A stretch of 64,000 nucleotides of DNA from Amblyomma americanum. Taxonomy: Eukaryota; Arthropoda; Arachnida; Ixodida; Ixodidae. The stretch covers positions 186,642,109 through 186,706,108 of the forward strand of contig NC_135497.1 of NCBI RefSeq assembly GCF_052857255.1, in the 5' to 3' direction. The notes under the pieces were generated by a model that saw only the letters and a program-made list of their open reading frames with translations, ran no database searches and was not told the origin of the DNA. This document shows positions 23,165-34,668 of the stretch, piece after piece. The translations under genes were made by a program, and so were the position numbers. The number at the start of each line of letters is the position of its first letter. Within the stretch, counting starts at the first letter, position 1.

Positions 23165-23590
23165 ATCGAAAAACAAAGTCTACAGCACAAGTCAAACTCT
23201 TTGAAAATTTCTTTTCCGCAATCTTTGTGAACTCAAAAGTGACGTGTGCCCCTTTGGGTGTGTGCTCAGACACGTAGTATACTGCTCTGTAAAGGCGCCA
23301 CCAGGGTGCATACTGGCTCCTTTGCTTTTCAATAATTTTGTTCGCGACCTGTCCACTATTATCATCAGATCCCGTATGCTTCATTATGCAAATGATGCTG
23401 AGTTGCTCTAGCCTGTTTGCGATGTCGGCAATTGTGGGACACTGCAAAATAATGATGCAGTTCAGATTAATCCTGCCTAAATCTACATATGTATCGTCTG
23501 CATGTTCTTTCGTCAAGTCATCAACAAACAACTGTTGTTGCATGTTAATGTAGTCGTACCTCGAAAAAAGAAAGAACTGGCTACACCCTA
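23165..23590 (+). pseudogene. Reverse transcriptase relic of a non-LTR retrotransposon
   Basis: The + strand frame from about 23300 reads PGCILAPLLFNNFVRDLSTI, then RSRMLHYANDAELL and a stop. This corresponds to the PQGxILGPLLF...INDL and YADDT motifs of the reverse transcriptase palm. The catalytic YADD is changed to YAND, and stops interrupt both sides, so it is inactive. A 147-codon open frame on the opposite strand over the same bases is a shadow. The copy lacks recognisable ends. Confidence 0.7.
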
Positions 23591-23618
23591 AAACAATTGA
23601 TAGCAACGTAAATAGACA

Positions 23619-23853
23619 GTGGTTTTATGGGGGTTTAACGTCCCAAAGCAATACAGGCTATGAGAGACGCCGTAGTGAAGGGCTCCGGAAATTTCGACCA
23701 CCTGGGGTTCTTTAACATGCACTGACATCACACAGTACACGGGCCTCTAGAATTTCGACTCCATCGAAGTTCGACCGCCGCGGCCGGGATCGAACCCGCG
23801 TCTTTCGGGCCAGCAGCCGAGCGCCACAACCACTGAGCCACCACAGTGGCTTA
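23619..23853 (-). mobile_element. Ruka-type SINE with perfect 10-base target duplication
   Basis: Minus-strand element with box B GGTTCGATCCC and the same body as the other copies. TAAATAGACA occurs at 23609-23618 and again at 23854-23863, exactly bordering the element, which is the signature of target-primed insertion. Confidence 0.93.
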
Positions 23854-23863
23854 TAAATAGACA

Positions 23864-24387
23864 ATAAAGTAAAAAATCTAGACAACACTCGACACGTTTA
23901 ATGTTAAAACGTAACCAAAACAAAATTGAAAAACTACCAGTGACAAGCCATAAAGCTGAGAGGGAATGTAAAAGCACTGAGAGCAAAACAAACCGTGGAA
24001 ACACTAGAGCTAAGCAGAACACAATAAGAAAGTCAAATTAGTTTGAAAGGAAAGAAGTGGGCGTGGCACGGCTACGCATTTTATCTAGCTACTTGCGTCA
24101 AGATATTTGTTTCTTATGCATTTCAAACAGGTAACACGTAAAAGGCATATATAACGCGTGCACAGTAGGAGGGCTGACCTTCGCTGTGCTGCCTGAAAAA
24201 GTTACTGATAAATATCACAGCTAGTCCATGAGTGGGGCCTTAAATACGAAAATTTTCGCGCATTTTCAGCCGTCAGAATCCTCGCAAATAGAGCCATAAA
24301 GCTGCTCGCCAAGTGTGCTTGCTCCTGAGTTTGTTGATTCAATATTAAAATGCGCAATTTGGCGCGACGGCAAGCAGATGTGAATGG
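23864..24387. other. No gene seen
   Basis: AT-rich, with no recognised element. Confidence 0.3.
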
Positions 24388-24639
24388 ATGGGACGTCGCG
24401 TCCACTTGGTTTTGCTTGTCGCCTGTGCAGCTGTGAATTGTGCGATTTTAGACTGCTTCAGCGAACTCATATATACAGGTGCAAGCTTGTTGAGAAACCT
24501 GCCGACACGCACACGATATCTGTCTCAGAATGAAAAAGTCTTGCACCGGCACCGAGTTTTTGCAGATCGGAGCTTCAGCCAGTGCACGGTGAAGAACACA
24601 TCTAGCATGTTTATTCCAAGAGCACCCGTCAAATATTAA
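24388..24639 (+). CDS. Possible small secreted protein or first exon (hypothetical)
   Basis: An ATG-initiated frame of 83 codons begins MGRRVHLVLLVACAAVNCA, a plausible signal peptide: basic start, hydrophobic core, small residues before a potential cleavage site. The rest resembles no known family. A donor-like ACAG/GTGCAAG lies near 24479, so only the first 30 or so residues might be coding. Chance occurrence is quite possible. Confidence 0.2.
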   Translation: MGRRVHLVLLVACAAVNCAILDCFSELIYTGASLLRNLPTRTRYLSQNEKVLHRHRVFADRSFSQCTVKNTSSMFIPRAPVKY

Positions 24640-24959
24640 ACAACCATTTCTTGAGAAAGGAATTTGACCGTTGACCGAAATAACATGGCGCGAATTCTTA
24701 GCGCTGGGCTAGCTTGCGTTATTTTCGAAGTAATAGAATGCCGCGCAAAGACAATGGGTTAGTTTGCGGATATGGGTCATCTGCCGTGAATGTACGCTGC
24801 ATATTAATGCGAGAAAAGAAAACAGACCATATTCCTTCGTGTATAACTTTTAAAAATGGTCTGTGTTTCTGGGTACCACAAAAAAAAAATAAGATCGGCA
24901 GCGTGATGGCGTCAACGCTGTTTTGGGAAAGCACGCAAAGAGAGCAGCCTCCATCGAGC
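24640..24959. other. No gene seen
   Basis: Ordinary sequence leading into the GC-rich island. Confidence 0.3.
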
Positions 24960-26018
24960 TCGCGTCATGCGAAACGGGGCAGCAAAACAAAGACAGTTAG
25001 GGGAGAAGATATTGACGCACACAGGATCACGCAATGGCTTCTCCTGAAACAGTGGCGTCCGCCGGAATTTTCAGCGCATTCAGCGAAAGCAAACCGTGGC
25101 CCCGTTGCGGCCGAGCGCACGCGGGGGCCGCCATTGTGCGCGCCTGCATGCCGCCATCGACGAGCAGCCATGACAGTCGTACTCTGTCTCTTCTTGGGCG
25201 CTTCTTTCTCCGGCGTATCGCTCTTTTCACTGGTTTGTTGCTGCCAGAGCCTTTCGTTTGATCTTTGCCTCATCCCCGGCGAGCGAGGCCGCTGGCGTTT
25301 TGTCGGCGGTGTCCGCCCTTCGCCGTTTTGCCTCCATCCTCCTTGAATTGCTTGACGTTGCCTTCTTTGAACAGCTATTCTTTCTTCCCTTGACGTAACC
25401 CCCACTACAGCGGGCACGAGACAACCCCGCCTCCTCCGATGGCGCCAAAATTTTCGCGCGCCAGAAGAGGCCGCCGCAAAGCGCGCGCGCCAGAGAGAGG
25501 AAGAGCGCGCTGCAGAAGGGAAAAGAGCGTGAGAAAGGGCGCGGCCGGGCTCCCGACTGGCGGAAGCGGGAGCAGGTGAGCGCCACCGGGGGGCCAATGG
25601 CGGCGCGCCTCTCTCTCACCTGCGCCCCGGGCGCTCGCCATTGGCTCTCCCCATTGGGGACGAGTCGTGACGTGCAAGCTTCTCCCGCCATTCTCCTTTC
25701 TCCAGCAGCTCCTTTCCCTTTTTCCAGGGAGGAAATTCGTGCCGACAGGCCCAGAGGAACGGGAAACGAAGGGATGTAGGCGAGCGGCAAACTTCAGAAC
25801 GTGGGGGTGGGGAAGGAATGAAAAGGGGAGTTCGTGGCGTCTTGAGAAAACTGAGCACAAAGAGCGAGAAGGTCGAATGCCTTCGCCCTCTCCCTTTTCT
25901 TCCCGAAATTCTCTCCGCAGGCGCTCGCTCGCAATCGGGCCAGCCGTCCACGAACGCCGCTCGAACGCGCCTCAGAAAGCGGCCGGCGGTTCCAGACGGG
26001 AGCTTTCTCGCTGTCCAG
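24960..26018 (+). promoter_or_regulatory. CpG-rich island with candidate non-coding first exon
   Basis: The GC and CpG content rise sharply. The island ends in CTGTCCAG/GTGAGTAGC at 26018/26019, a near-consensus splice donor on the + strand, so the right part could be a 5' untranslated exon. Long open frames on both strands inside the island have no family resemblance and are attributed to composition. Which gene it would serve is unknown; VAChT lies 38 kb downstream on the same strand. Confidence 0.4.
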
Positions 26019-27884
26019 GTGAGTAGCGTTATTCTCGTGTTCGTATTTGCTTAACTGTTCACGCGATCTCCGGCTTTGCTTTTGTTCTCCTCCCTAGATT
26101 CTTAAGCGACTTTGACGCTTTCGGGAAACCGTCCTGTCACCTGTTACTTTTCATGTGCATCTCTCAATTAAATGGCTCTGTAGAACAGTTTCTTCAGAAG
26201 ATAAGTAAAGCGACGGCGAAGAATTTATCCCTCATGGTACCACCTTGTGTGATTGCATTGCATTGCACACGTTGACCACGCTGTTCAGTAAATGCTCGTA
26301 AGGTTTACGTCTTGGTGCAATATCAAACACTTCGACAGAGACGCTACAAACAGTGCGCGGCAATAGATTTTCACCTATTACGATAAATGCGCCAGTAAGC
26401 TGCTGTTTCTCTGAGAAGCTTTGTGTCAGAAAAGAGAATATGGGACCCATAAGCAACTTATCCTACCGCCTCAAATGCCCTTCATAATTTCTCCGCTGTT
26501 AGCTTCAAAACAACAATTGTCGGTTCTGTCGTTTAGAGTAAATCGTCGTCGCGAAGTGCATGCCCGCACGGGTAGATTTTAGCCGTTAATTATCGTTCCA
26601 TGGTAGTTCAAAAACTATGTATTTATGCGCTTGGTATTTATGCAGCGTACGCTCCTGCTTTCTTCTATTTCATTGCACACGAAGTTCTTACTTTCATCTG
26701 AGCACTCCTTCTAGAATAACTCAGAAAGAGTTAAAAGAAACAAAACAACGCTGATGAACCCGCACCTGTGCGCATGCATGCAACGGTGGCAGTTGCCGCA
26801 CTTCCATCGTATGTTCTGGGCGCCTCGTAAGAAGGAACGGCGGAACAGTTTAGCGTCCCGCCAAGTTCTCTGGTCGGCTCCAGGCGGCATACAGAAAGAG
26901 ACTGCGCAGCCCCTTTCTGTATGCAGCTGGTGGAATTATGGCACGTTCAATGAGTGGCACGCGTGTGGTGATGTTTTCGCGCACTTTAACGAGTCACCTA
27001 AAGTTAGAATAATGACTCAAACTTCACCTGCATTACATATGTACGGTGGGGCTTTTTGTTATGGCACAGAGTGCTTTGAAAAAACGGCCACGTGGCGTGC
27101 AGCGCTTAAGTGACATGAGCGTTCTCATGTGCTTGTTTACACTCGTACTGTCTTCAAGGATACACTTTGACTTGTGACTCCGGCTACCAGAGTTGTACAG
27201 ATCGATTGCCGCGTAATCCATGGCATAGTACTATCAAGATTTTCTCATGACTTCAACCGACGGATCCCCTACACGTTTGGTAAATATCAGCACCGAACAC
27301 CGTTACTCTAAGGGATGGGTGCTGAATTCACAGTTAGCTATTTGCCAACAAAATGGAAAATAGATGTAATAAATGCTCCAGGTTTGTCGCAGCTCAAGTA
27401 AAAATTACAAATAGCCCACGCTTAACAAGCCTAGGGTAAGAGTTTAAAGGTTTAGAGCCCAGCGGGCTTGCTTCTAAGCCATGTGTCATCCGTGTAAGCC
27501 CTAACATTTGGAGCGGGGAGGACCACAGTTCCTCTTACGCCCACAAAAGATTACGACCGCTGGGGTGCAGAAAGAATTACACAGTGTGGCCCAGAAGCAA
27601 ACCTCCCTTGGCTCCAAGCTTTTTGCAAAGGGGCTACCTCGAGTTGCAAAGCTGATCTGTCACTGCTGGCTTCTTAATATACGTCAAGAAACCAAATAAT
27701 TATATTTGTAGTTCTAAGATTTTCTGTTAACAAAGGCTGCCTATGCAATTTACTCAAGACAAGACTCTGTGTAAGACCACTGCAACGAAAACACCTTCGA
27801 CGGAAGTCCGCCTCGTTGGGTTTGAAAAGTTGAGCAATTTTCACTCCAACCAATATTATTGTAGTAAAACGGAAAGTTAAGATT
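26019..27884. other. No gene seen; 12-bp perfect hairpin at 26887-26924
   Basis: GCATACAGAAAG (26887-26898) and its exact complement CTTTCTGTATGC (26913-26924) enclose a 14-base loop. The rest has no recognised feature. Confidence 0.4.
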
Positions 27885-28150
27885 GTTGGTAGGTCACGGC
27901 CAGAGTTCGTCCCGTCTTCTTGCTCGTCCCTTGTCTTTTAGCGCTGTATCTACGAACAACATTTATTAGCAGCCCAACGCTTCGGGACCAACTCGGTTCC
28001 TTCTTCAGGGTCGACCGAGAGATGAGCGAGCAGCAGCCGGCTGGGGTGACATGTCAGTTGCAGGATGACTTGCAACCGGCTCCTCGTAAAGCGTCTATAG
28101 TAGATACCCAAACTGAAATACCCGAAAAAACAACAGCATTCGACATGTAA
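27885..28150 (-). mobile_element. Repeat carrying a hammerhead-ribozyme-like motif (Penelope-like relic?)
   Basis: On the minus strand, 28008-27976 reads CTGAAGA, then GGAACC-GAGTT-GGTCCC (a hairpin with one mismatch), then GAAGC, then GTT. This is the order CTGANGA / stem II / GAAA / NUH of the hammerhead ribozyme, with A-for-T and G-for-A changes in two core boxes. Hammerhead motifs are known in the terminal repeats of Penelope-like retroelements. No reverse transcriptase is seen here. The element's limits are uncertain. Confidence 0.4.
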
Positions 28151-28408
28151 AGGTAGCGGTAGTCGCGGCGTTAAAATAAAGAAAAAAGTCTGGCTCCAAC
28201 AATGGATGCCAGTATCTCCTCATATCCAATTTAATCCCTTCGACCCTGGTGTCCCCATATGACGACAGTATTAATTCCAGAGCATTCCTCGGCTTGTTTA
28301 GTGCAAAAACCCCGCAGTCATCACAAACCCGTGGCCGAAACGCGGCACGCAAATGACGTCATCACCCCTCCTGGATCAATAGGCCGCCGACGTTCCCACC
28401 GCCATGTA
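28151..28408. other. No gene seen
   Basis: No recognised feature. Confidence 0.3.
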
Positions 28409-28580
28409 TCTCAAACCGCGACGTAAGTGTCCACTGACCCAGGGAGTGCTTTCCTCAAAATCAATAAAGTGTAAACCTTTCGCTGGGTTTCCTCAATTTG
28501 TAGGTGGATCCCACCGCCTACTCACAGCGCGACTGAGGTGTCCAGTGAGCCAGTTACACCTGCTCCCGTATTTACACATC
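28409..28580 (+). repeat. Two tandem tail fragments of second-family SINE
   Basis: CCGCGACGTAAGTGTCCACTG (from about 28416) and GCGCGACTGAGGTGTCCAGTG (from about 28529) are variants of the GCGCGGTTCAGGTGTCCAACG block of the SINE at 56044. The first is followed by CTTTCCTCAAAATC, like that SINE's end. Confidence 0.4.
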
Positions 28581-30379
28581 ATAAGAATTGCTTAGGTGCC
28601 CGATAATTTACTTTTGAAGACTAATACTGATGAAAGTCGCAAAAATCGATAGTGAAATTGCAACGGAAAAGCCCTCTTATTGAAATGGGCTCAAGTTTTC
28701 CCTCTTTCATGCTTTTCGCTCTGCTTCTAAACAACGAAGATGGCGCACGACAAAAATCAAAGACGCCATAAGATGTGCAGTCTTTGTCAGAAATACACAG
28801 TCCAAGAGATTTGCTTTCAAGCCGTGTAGCGGAGCTCTCTAGCACATTTGGCAGTCCTAAGCTAGGGTCGAGGACGCGAGTTGCTCCCGACTTCGAGAGA
28901 TTAGGGTCGCTGAGGATGCAAAACGAGCCACGTTGCAGGGCTCAGGAGGGAACCCCTTGAGTTGCATATTTTTCACAAATGCTTTCTTAATTACTTTCTT
29001 TGACGTGCAGGCCATTTAATTTTTTTAGTTTACTGAAGACGATGACACAAGTACAATCATTTTGTCCTGATTATAATAATAAATGTACCGCACGATTATT
29101 TACATGTCCTAATATGAGGACGCCAGGGCACGGTGGTTAGCCTGTCGCACAAATGAAGCTAGCAGAAGACTTTTGATAAAACTGGTCGACTTTCTTATTT
29201 AAAACAGAAAAAAAATGCACCTCACCCTGGTTTCTTTATGAGAAAATGCCCTGGAGTGGGTGTGCGAAAGTAGAAATTAAAAATATACGGAATTTAGTTG
29301 AAGATGCAGACATAGAAAAAGAAGCAGAAGTAAAGGATGACGAAGGTTCACTGGTAGAAGCAGTGAAAGATGGAAAAGTCGAAAGCTGGCCGTGCTCGCA
29401 TTAAACGGGAGTGTAGTGGACGCAAGGGCAATAAATTAGCAGCATTTGTCAGCATAGAAGGATGAGAAAGTGATCATGTTGTCCACTGCACCCACAGAAC
29501 AGACCAAGCCAATCCCCCTTGTGGGTATGTGCCATTTTGTGAGGGGAACAACGGCAACAACAGGCCAAGCTTTTCTGGGTGATCAACGGAGGAGGAAGTT
29601 CGGTACGAGCAAATCGGCTACTGGCTATTGACGGCTACGCAGCAGAAACATTACAAGCTAGAAGGTTTCACCGGAGCCTCAGGATAAACTGGAATAAAGG
29701 ATATACAGGTTCGTAGCTGTGCAACTAAAGGAACACTTCTTCAAATATAAGCCTGATAACGCAACACAACATTCACATTGCCCTCGCACTTTTAGCGCGC
29801 CACTGAAACGCGTGCAGTCAATCTGTTCTTTCGGCCTGTTGGGCTAAGGACAGAGCACAGAGAATCGAATATAAATCGAATATTTCCGCGAGTATTCTCT
29901 ACTTGTGCAATTTTTTGTACAAAACGAGTGTTCATGCAAAAAAGCGAAGAGCTAGCATCAGTGCTACCAGTCATCGGTTTAAAGTTCTAGCTGTGGAAAG
30001 ACAGAACCTTGAACCCCACTAGGCGGCACGCATCCTGAAGTCAGTACGTCAGCGCTATCAGTGCCATATCATATGCAGAGGAAAATTACCTTTTGCTACT
30101 GATGACGACAGCGCACAAGCTGCAGAACTCAGTCGAGAATGACCAGAGATTGAGTCATGGCCTCCTATATCGGGCATGAAGGCAGGATTTTCTAAACCTG
30201 GCGCGCTGCCCAATACTGAAGGCCATTTGTATGCATTATATATCAACTACGCCACACGAATGTACCGCGTCGCGGTGCTCAACCCTCCTTCTCGCACAGA
30301 CCGATGACAGCAGTATTTGTACCGCATCGAAGTGAGCCCTGTTTTTGGAACTGTCGTAAAAAAACAACAACGGTGGGCT
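28581..30379. other. No gene seen
   Basis: Short unrelated open frames. The AATCGAATATAAATCGAATA string at 29863 recalls the hAT-like scraps. A purine-rich stretch at 29200-29400 encodes an Asp/Glu/Lys-rich frame that is not long enough to interpret. Confidence 0.35.
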
Positions 30380-30545
30380 CTATTCGAGCTTCCCGCCATT
30401 AATTCGAGAACTATTCGAAAACTTGGCAAAAGATTTGATTTATTTCAAATAATTTTGAGAATTCACTATCTGATCCGATCAGCGAATCAATCAGCGAATT
30501 CAGTTCGCGGTTTAGATTTTTCTAATATTCGCGCACCCCTTTTCT
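30380..30545 (-). repeat. hAT-like scrap ending TATTCGCGCACCCCT
   Basis: The right end is the complement of an AGGGGTGCGCGAATA terminus, and the body has TTCGAG/ATTCGAAAAC strings as in the copies at 14031 and 18905. Confidence 0.35.
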
Positions 30546-30664
30546 ATTCCAATGGCAATTCGTCTCTGATAACAAAGCCAGTGCCAGCGATTAACATTGC
30601 TTGAGCTGTCGGTCCTGATGTCAAAAAGGTTGAGGGCACACTTAAGCTCCGCCTTATAGATATG

Positions 30665-31158
30665 ACGCGATAGCATTAACGCGTCTCTTCAGCGGTCTGG
30701 GGTCCTCTTGGCGTATCGCTTCGCAGGCACGGACACTGTTCTTTCTTTCGCCACCACATAACGCTTAACCTACCATTAAGAGTGCAATGCGGCAGCATTA
30801 GAGATCCTTCCCGCGCAAATGCTCCTCTGTCGCTTAGGTTCTGCCTACATGCCCATATGCGGAATTGGTCAAGCTCTACAGTCATAGATCGCGAGAAGTC
30901 CTTATGCCGTTCCTGGAGCAGTGGTGCCGCGGTTAAGCGATGCACCACTGGCTGTTTCAAACACAGCCACCAGTGGAACTTGTGAGACCCAGATTGCTCT
31001 TTCCGAGCAACCTCTCGCGACCAAAATTAATTAAGGTGCCACCTGCCACGGTTGGCAGTTTGCACACAGTCCGTTATGCAGGTTGCCACTTTCCACGGGG
31101 GACAGGTTGTGATGACGTCATAAGATCATGTGACAGGTGGCTCTTAACGCTATCGCGT
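30665..31158. mobile_element. Non-autonomous DNA element with ACGCGATAGC inverted ends
   Basis: The left end at 30665-30679 and the right end at 31144-31158 are inverted copies (ACGCGATAGCATTAA versus ACGCGATAGCGTTAA), matching 14 of 15. The 494-bp interior has no coding potential and contains the GCGGTTAAGCGATGC block shared with 19.7 kb. A duplicated target site was not identified. Confidence 0.6.
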
Positions 31159-32217
31159 TAGAACAGCAGCTACTAAAGCAAAAAAGGGGCGACGTAATGA
31201 ATAGGAAAGCGAATCGTTCTATAATATTCGAAGCGAATAAACTCCACTGACTTAACTTTAGTCAGTGCTGAGATTGCGCTCCTGCAGAAATCTTGAAGAA
31301 GAAGATCGATGTCAACACACTCTTTTTATCATCAATGGAATAAGACGCGGTGTTTTTCTTTCCTTTTAAACTTAAGAAACTAAATTTATCACTTTGTTGC
31401 TTTTCTTTTGAGCCAATTATCTATACAATGGTAAGTATATATTGCTGATTTCTTATTTCTGGCAGAAATGGTTCCAGTGGTTTACAGGGATACCGCTTTC
31501 TAGCCGCCGTCAGTTGCCTAGAAATTTGATGACCCGGCACCTGCATCATAGGAAAATAGCGCCCATAATAGTGTGCATCATTATTAGAATTTTGAGTGTG
31601 CCTAATGTATATGACTCATTCGCATTAACTATAGGCACACTTATATAGTCCTGAATGCTGGACGCATCGGACAGCTATGTCGTAAAATTCTTAGGTAGGC
31701 TTTTTCTTGGAGCCCGCTGCTGCAAGAGAGCCACGTAGTGGTATCGAGGAGAACCTCGACATCTAAACCCTGTGGAAGGTTTATCAGTGATAACAGGCTT
31801 TAAGGTAAATATTGGCAGTAGCATATTGTCAACACAAGGTTCGTCTCTGCATTCGCCTTATATTGTTTTTGCGTCACGCAAGTAAAATATAATAATAATC
31901 TCCAAAACGTTTTTAAGCCTTTGTCTTAGCCAGTGACCCTGCATTTTTAGCAACATCTCATTAATGTTCACAACAAATTATAATCGCGTTAAAGGTCCCC
32001 TAGCCACTTTTTTTTTTAACGCAGTAGGGCAAAGGCTCCCCTTCAGTGAAGAATCCAGCATCGTAGTTTGCGTGTTGAGAAAATCCGGATTGGTCGAGAG
32101 GGTCGTGACGTCACGTGGAATTGAAAATGAATAAAACATTACAAAAATTGTGATTATAAGGTTGCAACATGACACAAACCTCGTTATGACATGTACGAAT
32201 GTAAATAAATTTTTTTC
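31159..32217. other. No gene seen
   Basis: AT-rich, with no recognised element. Confidence 0.3.
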
Positions 32218-32224
32218 GCTCAGA

Positions 32225-32310
32225 AGAAAATTGGGGTAATTAGATGGAGATCAAACCCAGGACCATTGGGTAGCGAGTCAGACACGGTACCCCAAGGCAA
32301 CTGAGGCTCG
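32225..32310 (-). repeat. tRNA-like scrap, probably an old SINE head
   Basis: On the minus strand TTGCCTTGGGG is followed after about 40 bases by GGGTTTGATCTCC, loosely fitting box A and box B of a tRNA-derived promoter. There is no clean cloverleaf, so it is not called as a tRNA gene. Confidence 0.3.
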
Positions 32311-33210
32311 TTCGTTCGACTTGGTTAAATGGAGGCTTTGTATGTTTTATGGTACACGAAAAGAAAGAAATTAAAAAGAAAGAAATGAAATGTTATACAA
32401 TAAAAAAGTGTCTGCGCATGCGAAGTGATATTCAAAGAGGACACCAGACCACTGAAAGGACCCATTAAGGCTGTTCCAGAAAAGCCCACTCAGTGAGGTT
32501 TCAAATGTGTATTTTTGGCGTGCGATATTTTGAAATGCATTGCCGATTAAGAAAACTTGAGAACTAGGCTCAGCTTTGATGCTGACGGCCTTCAATTTCG
32601 CGACATAATGTTGCCCCTTAGAACCAAACATAAAAAAGTTTATTAAATAATTTAGTTAACTGATGGTCTAATTATTATGCTCTATCACTGACATAATGTC
32701 CGCCTTGCTGTACCATTCATTTACACAGACCACACCAGCGTATCTCTCGCAGGTTTTACAATAAAAATATGTAAAGTTAAAAAAATCACCCGATATGTGT
32801 CCAGGCTTCTTTTATTTTTTCAACGGATGTCACCATTATGAACAACAAAGAGGGGAAAGCGTAGTCGAGTATTTTGCCCCTCTTTGTCTGTCCATGACAT
32901 TCATTACCGAACAAATTCGAACCCATGTCCACGTTTTTGGGCGAACGACTGTTAAATTGCTATTGTTTTAACAACAGTTGCTACTCCTGTTTTACTAAAG
33001 GGAGTTGAGATTTCGTGCCCGCTCGTACTCCCCAAGAAGCAGCCTTGGAAGCAAACTTCGTTCCTCAGCAGTTCCGACTAATCTCGCTTCTTGAGAATTA
33101 AGATTTCCTTAGCGCTCATAATCTTCACATGACATCCGCATCGTCGACTGGACAAACCTGGGAAGCATTCTACACCCATGAATAAAAAAACAGGGTAAAT
33201 GATCGCATTG

Positions 33211-33213
<3 letters not shown>
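32311..33213. other. No gene seen
   Basis: AT-rich sequence with no recognised feature. Confidence 0.3.

Positions 33214-33281
<68 letters not shown>
33214..33281. repeat. (TA)34 microsatellite
   Basis: Uninterrupted TA dinucleotides. Confidence 0.97.
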
Positions 33282-34418
<1,137 letters not shown>

Positions 34419-34440
34419 CAAAAACATCCTGACAAAAACA

Positions 34441-34668
34441 TCAGAGAAAAACGAAAAGAGAGGTATCTCGCAAACTTCTTTCTCCTGAAGGACAATTTAC
34501 AGTAGGCTGTTGAACGAAAGGGTGTTCTTGCGAGCCTACTTCAATTGAAGAAATATGTTTCTTTAATATTTCTGTGACTTTAGCTTGAAATAATTCTTCT
34601 TTTAGGTGGAGATCTCGTTCGATGCCATCAGGCACAAATCTATCCAGGATGGAGCACAGGTTGCTCAT
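34441..34668 (-). CDS. Unidentified small open frame (hypothetical)
   Basis: An ATG-started frame of 75 codons reads MSNLCSILDRFVPDGIERDL and continues with a mixed charged/hydrophobic pattern that looks protein-like rather than compositional. No family is recognised. It abuts the GATA array, and its C-terminal part is not convincing. It could be an exon, a transposon scrap or chance. Confidence 0.2.
   Translation of the reverse strand: MSNLCSILDRFVPDGIERDLHLKEELFQAKVTEILKKHISSIEVGSQEHPFVQQPTVNCPSGERSLRDTSLFVFL

Noticed and set aside
23163..23606. 147-codon minus-strand frame
   Set aside because: It is the shadow of a + strand reverse-transcriptase relic with recognisable motifs.
24714..25790. 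Open frames of 187-210 codons on both strands
   Set aside because: They overlap on opposite strands in a CpG-rich island, are Arg/Ala/Pro/Ser-rich, and show no domain. They are explained by composition.
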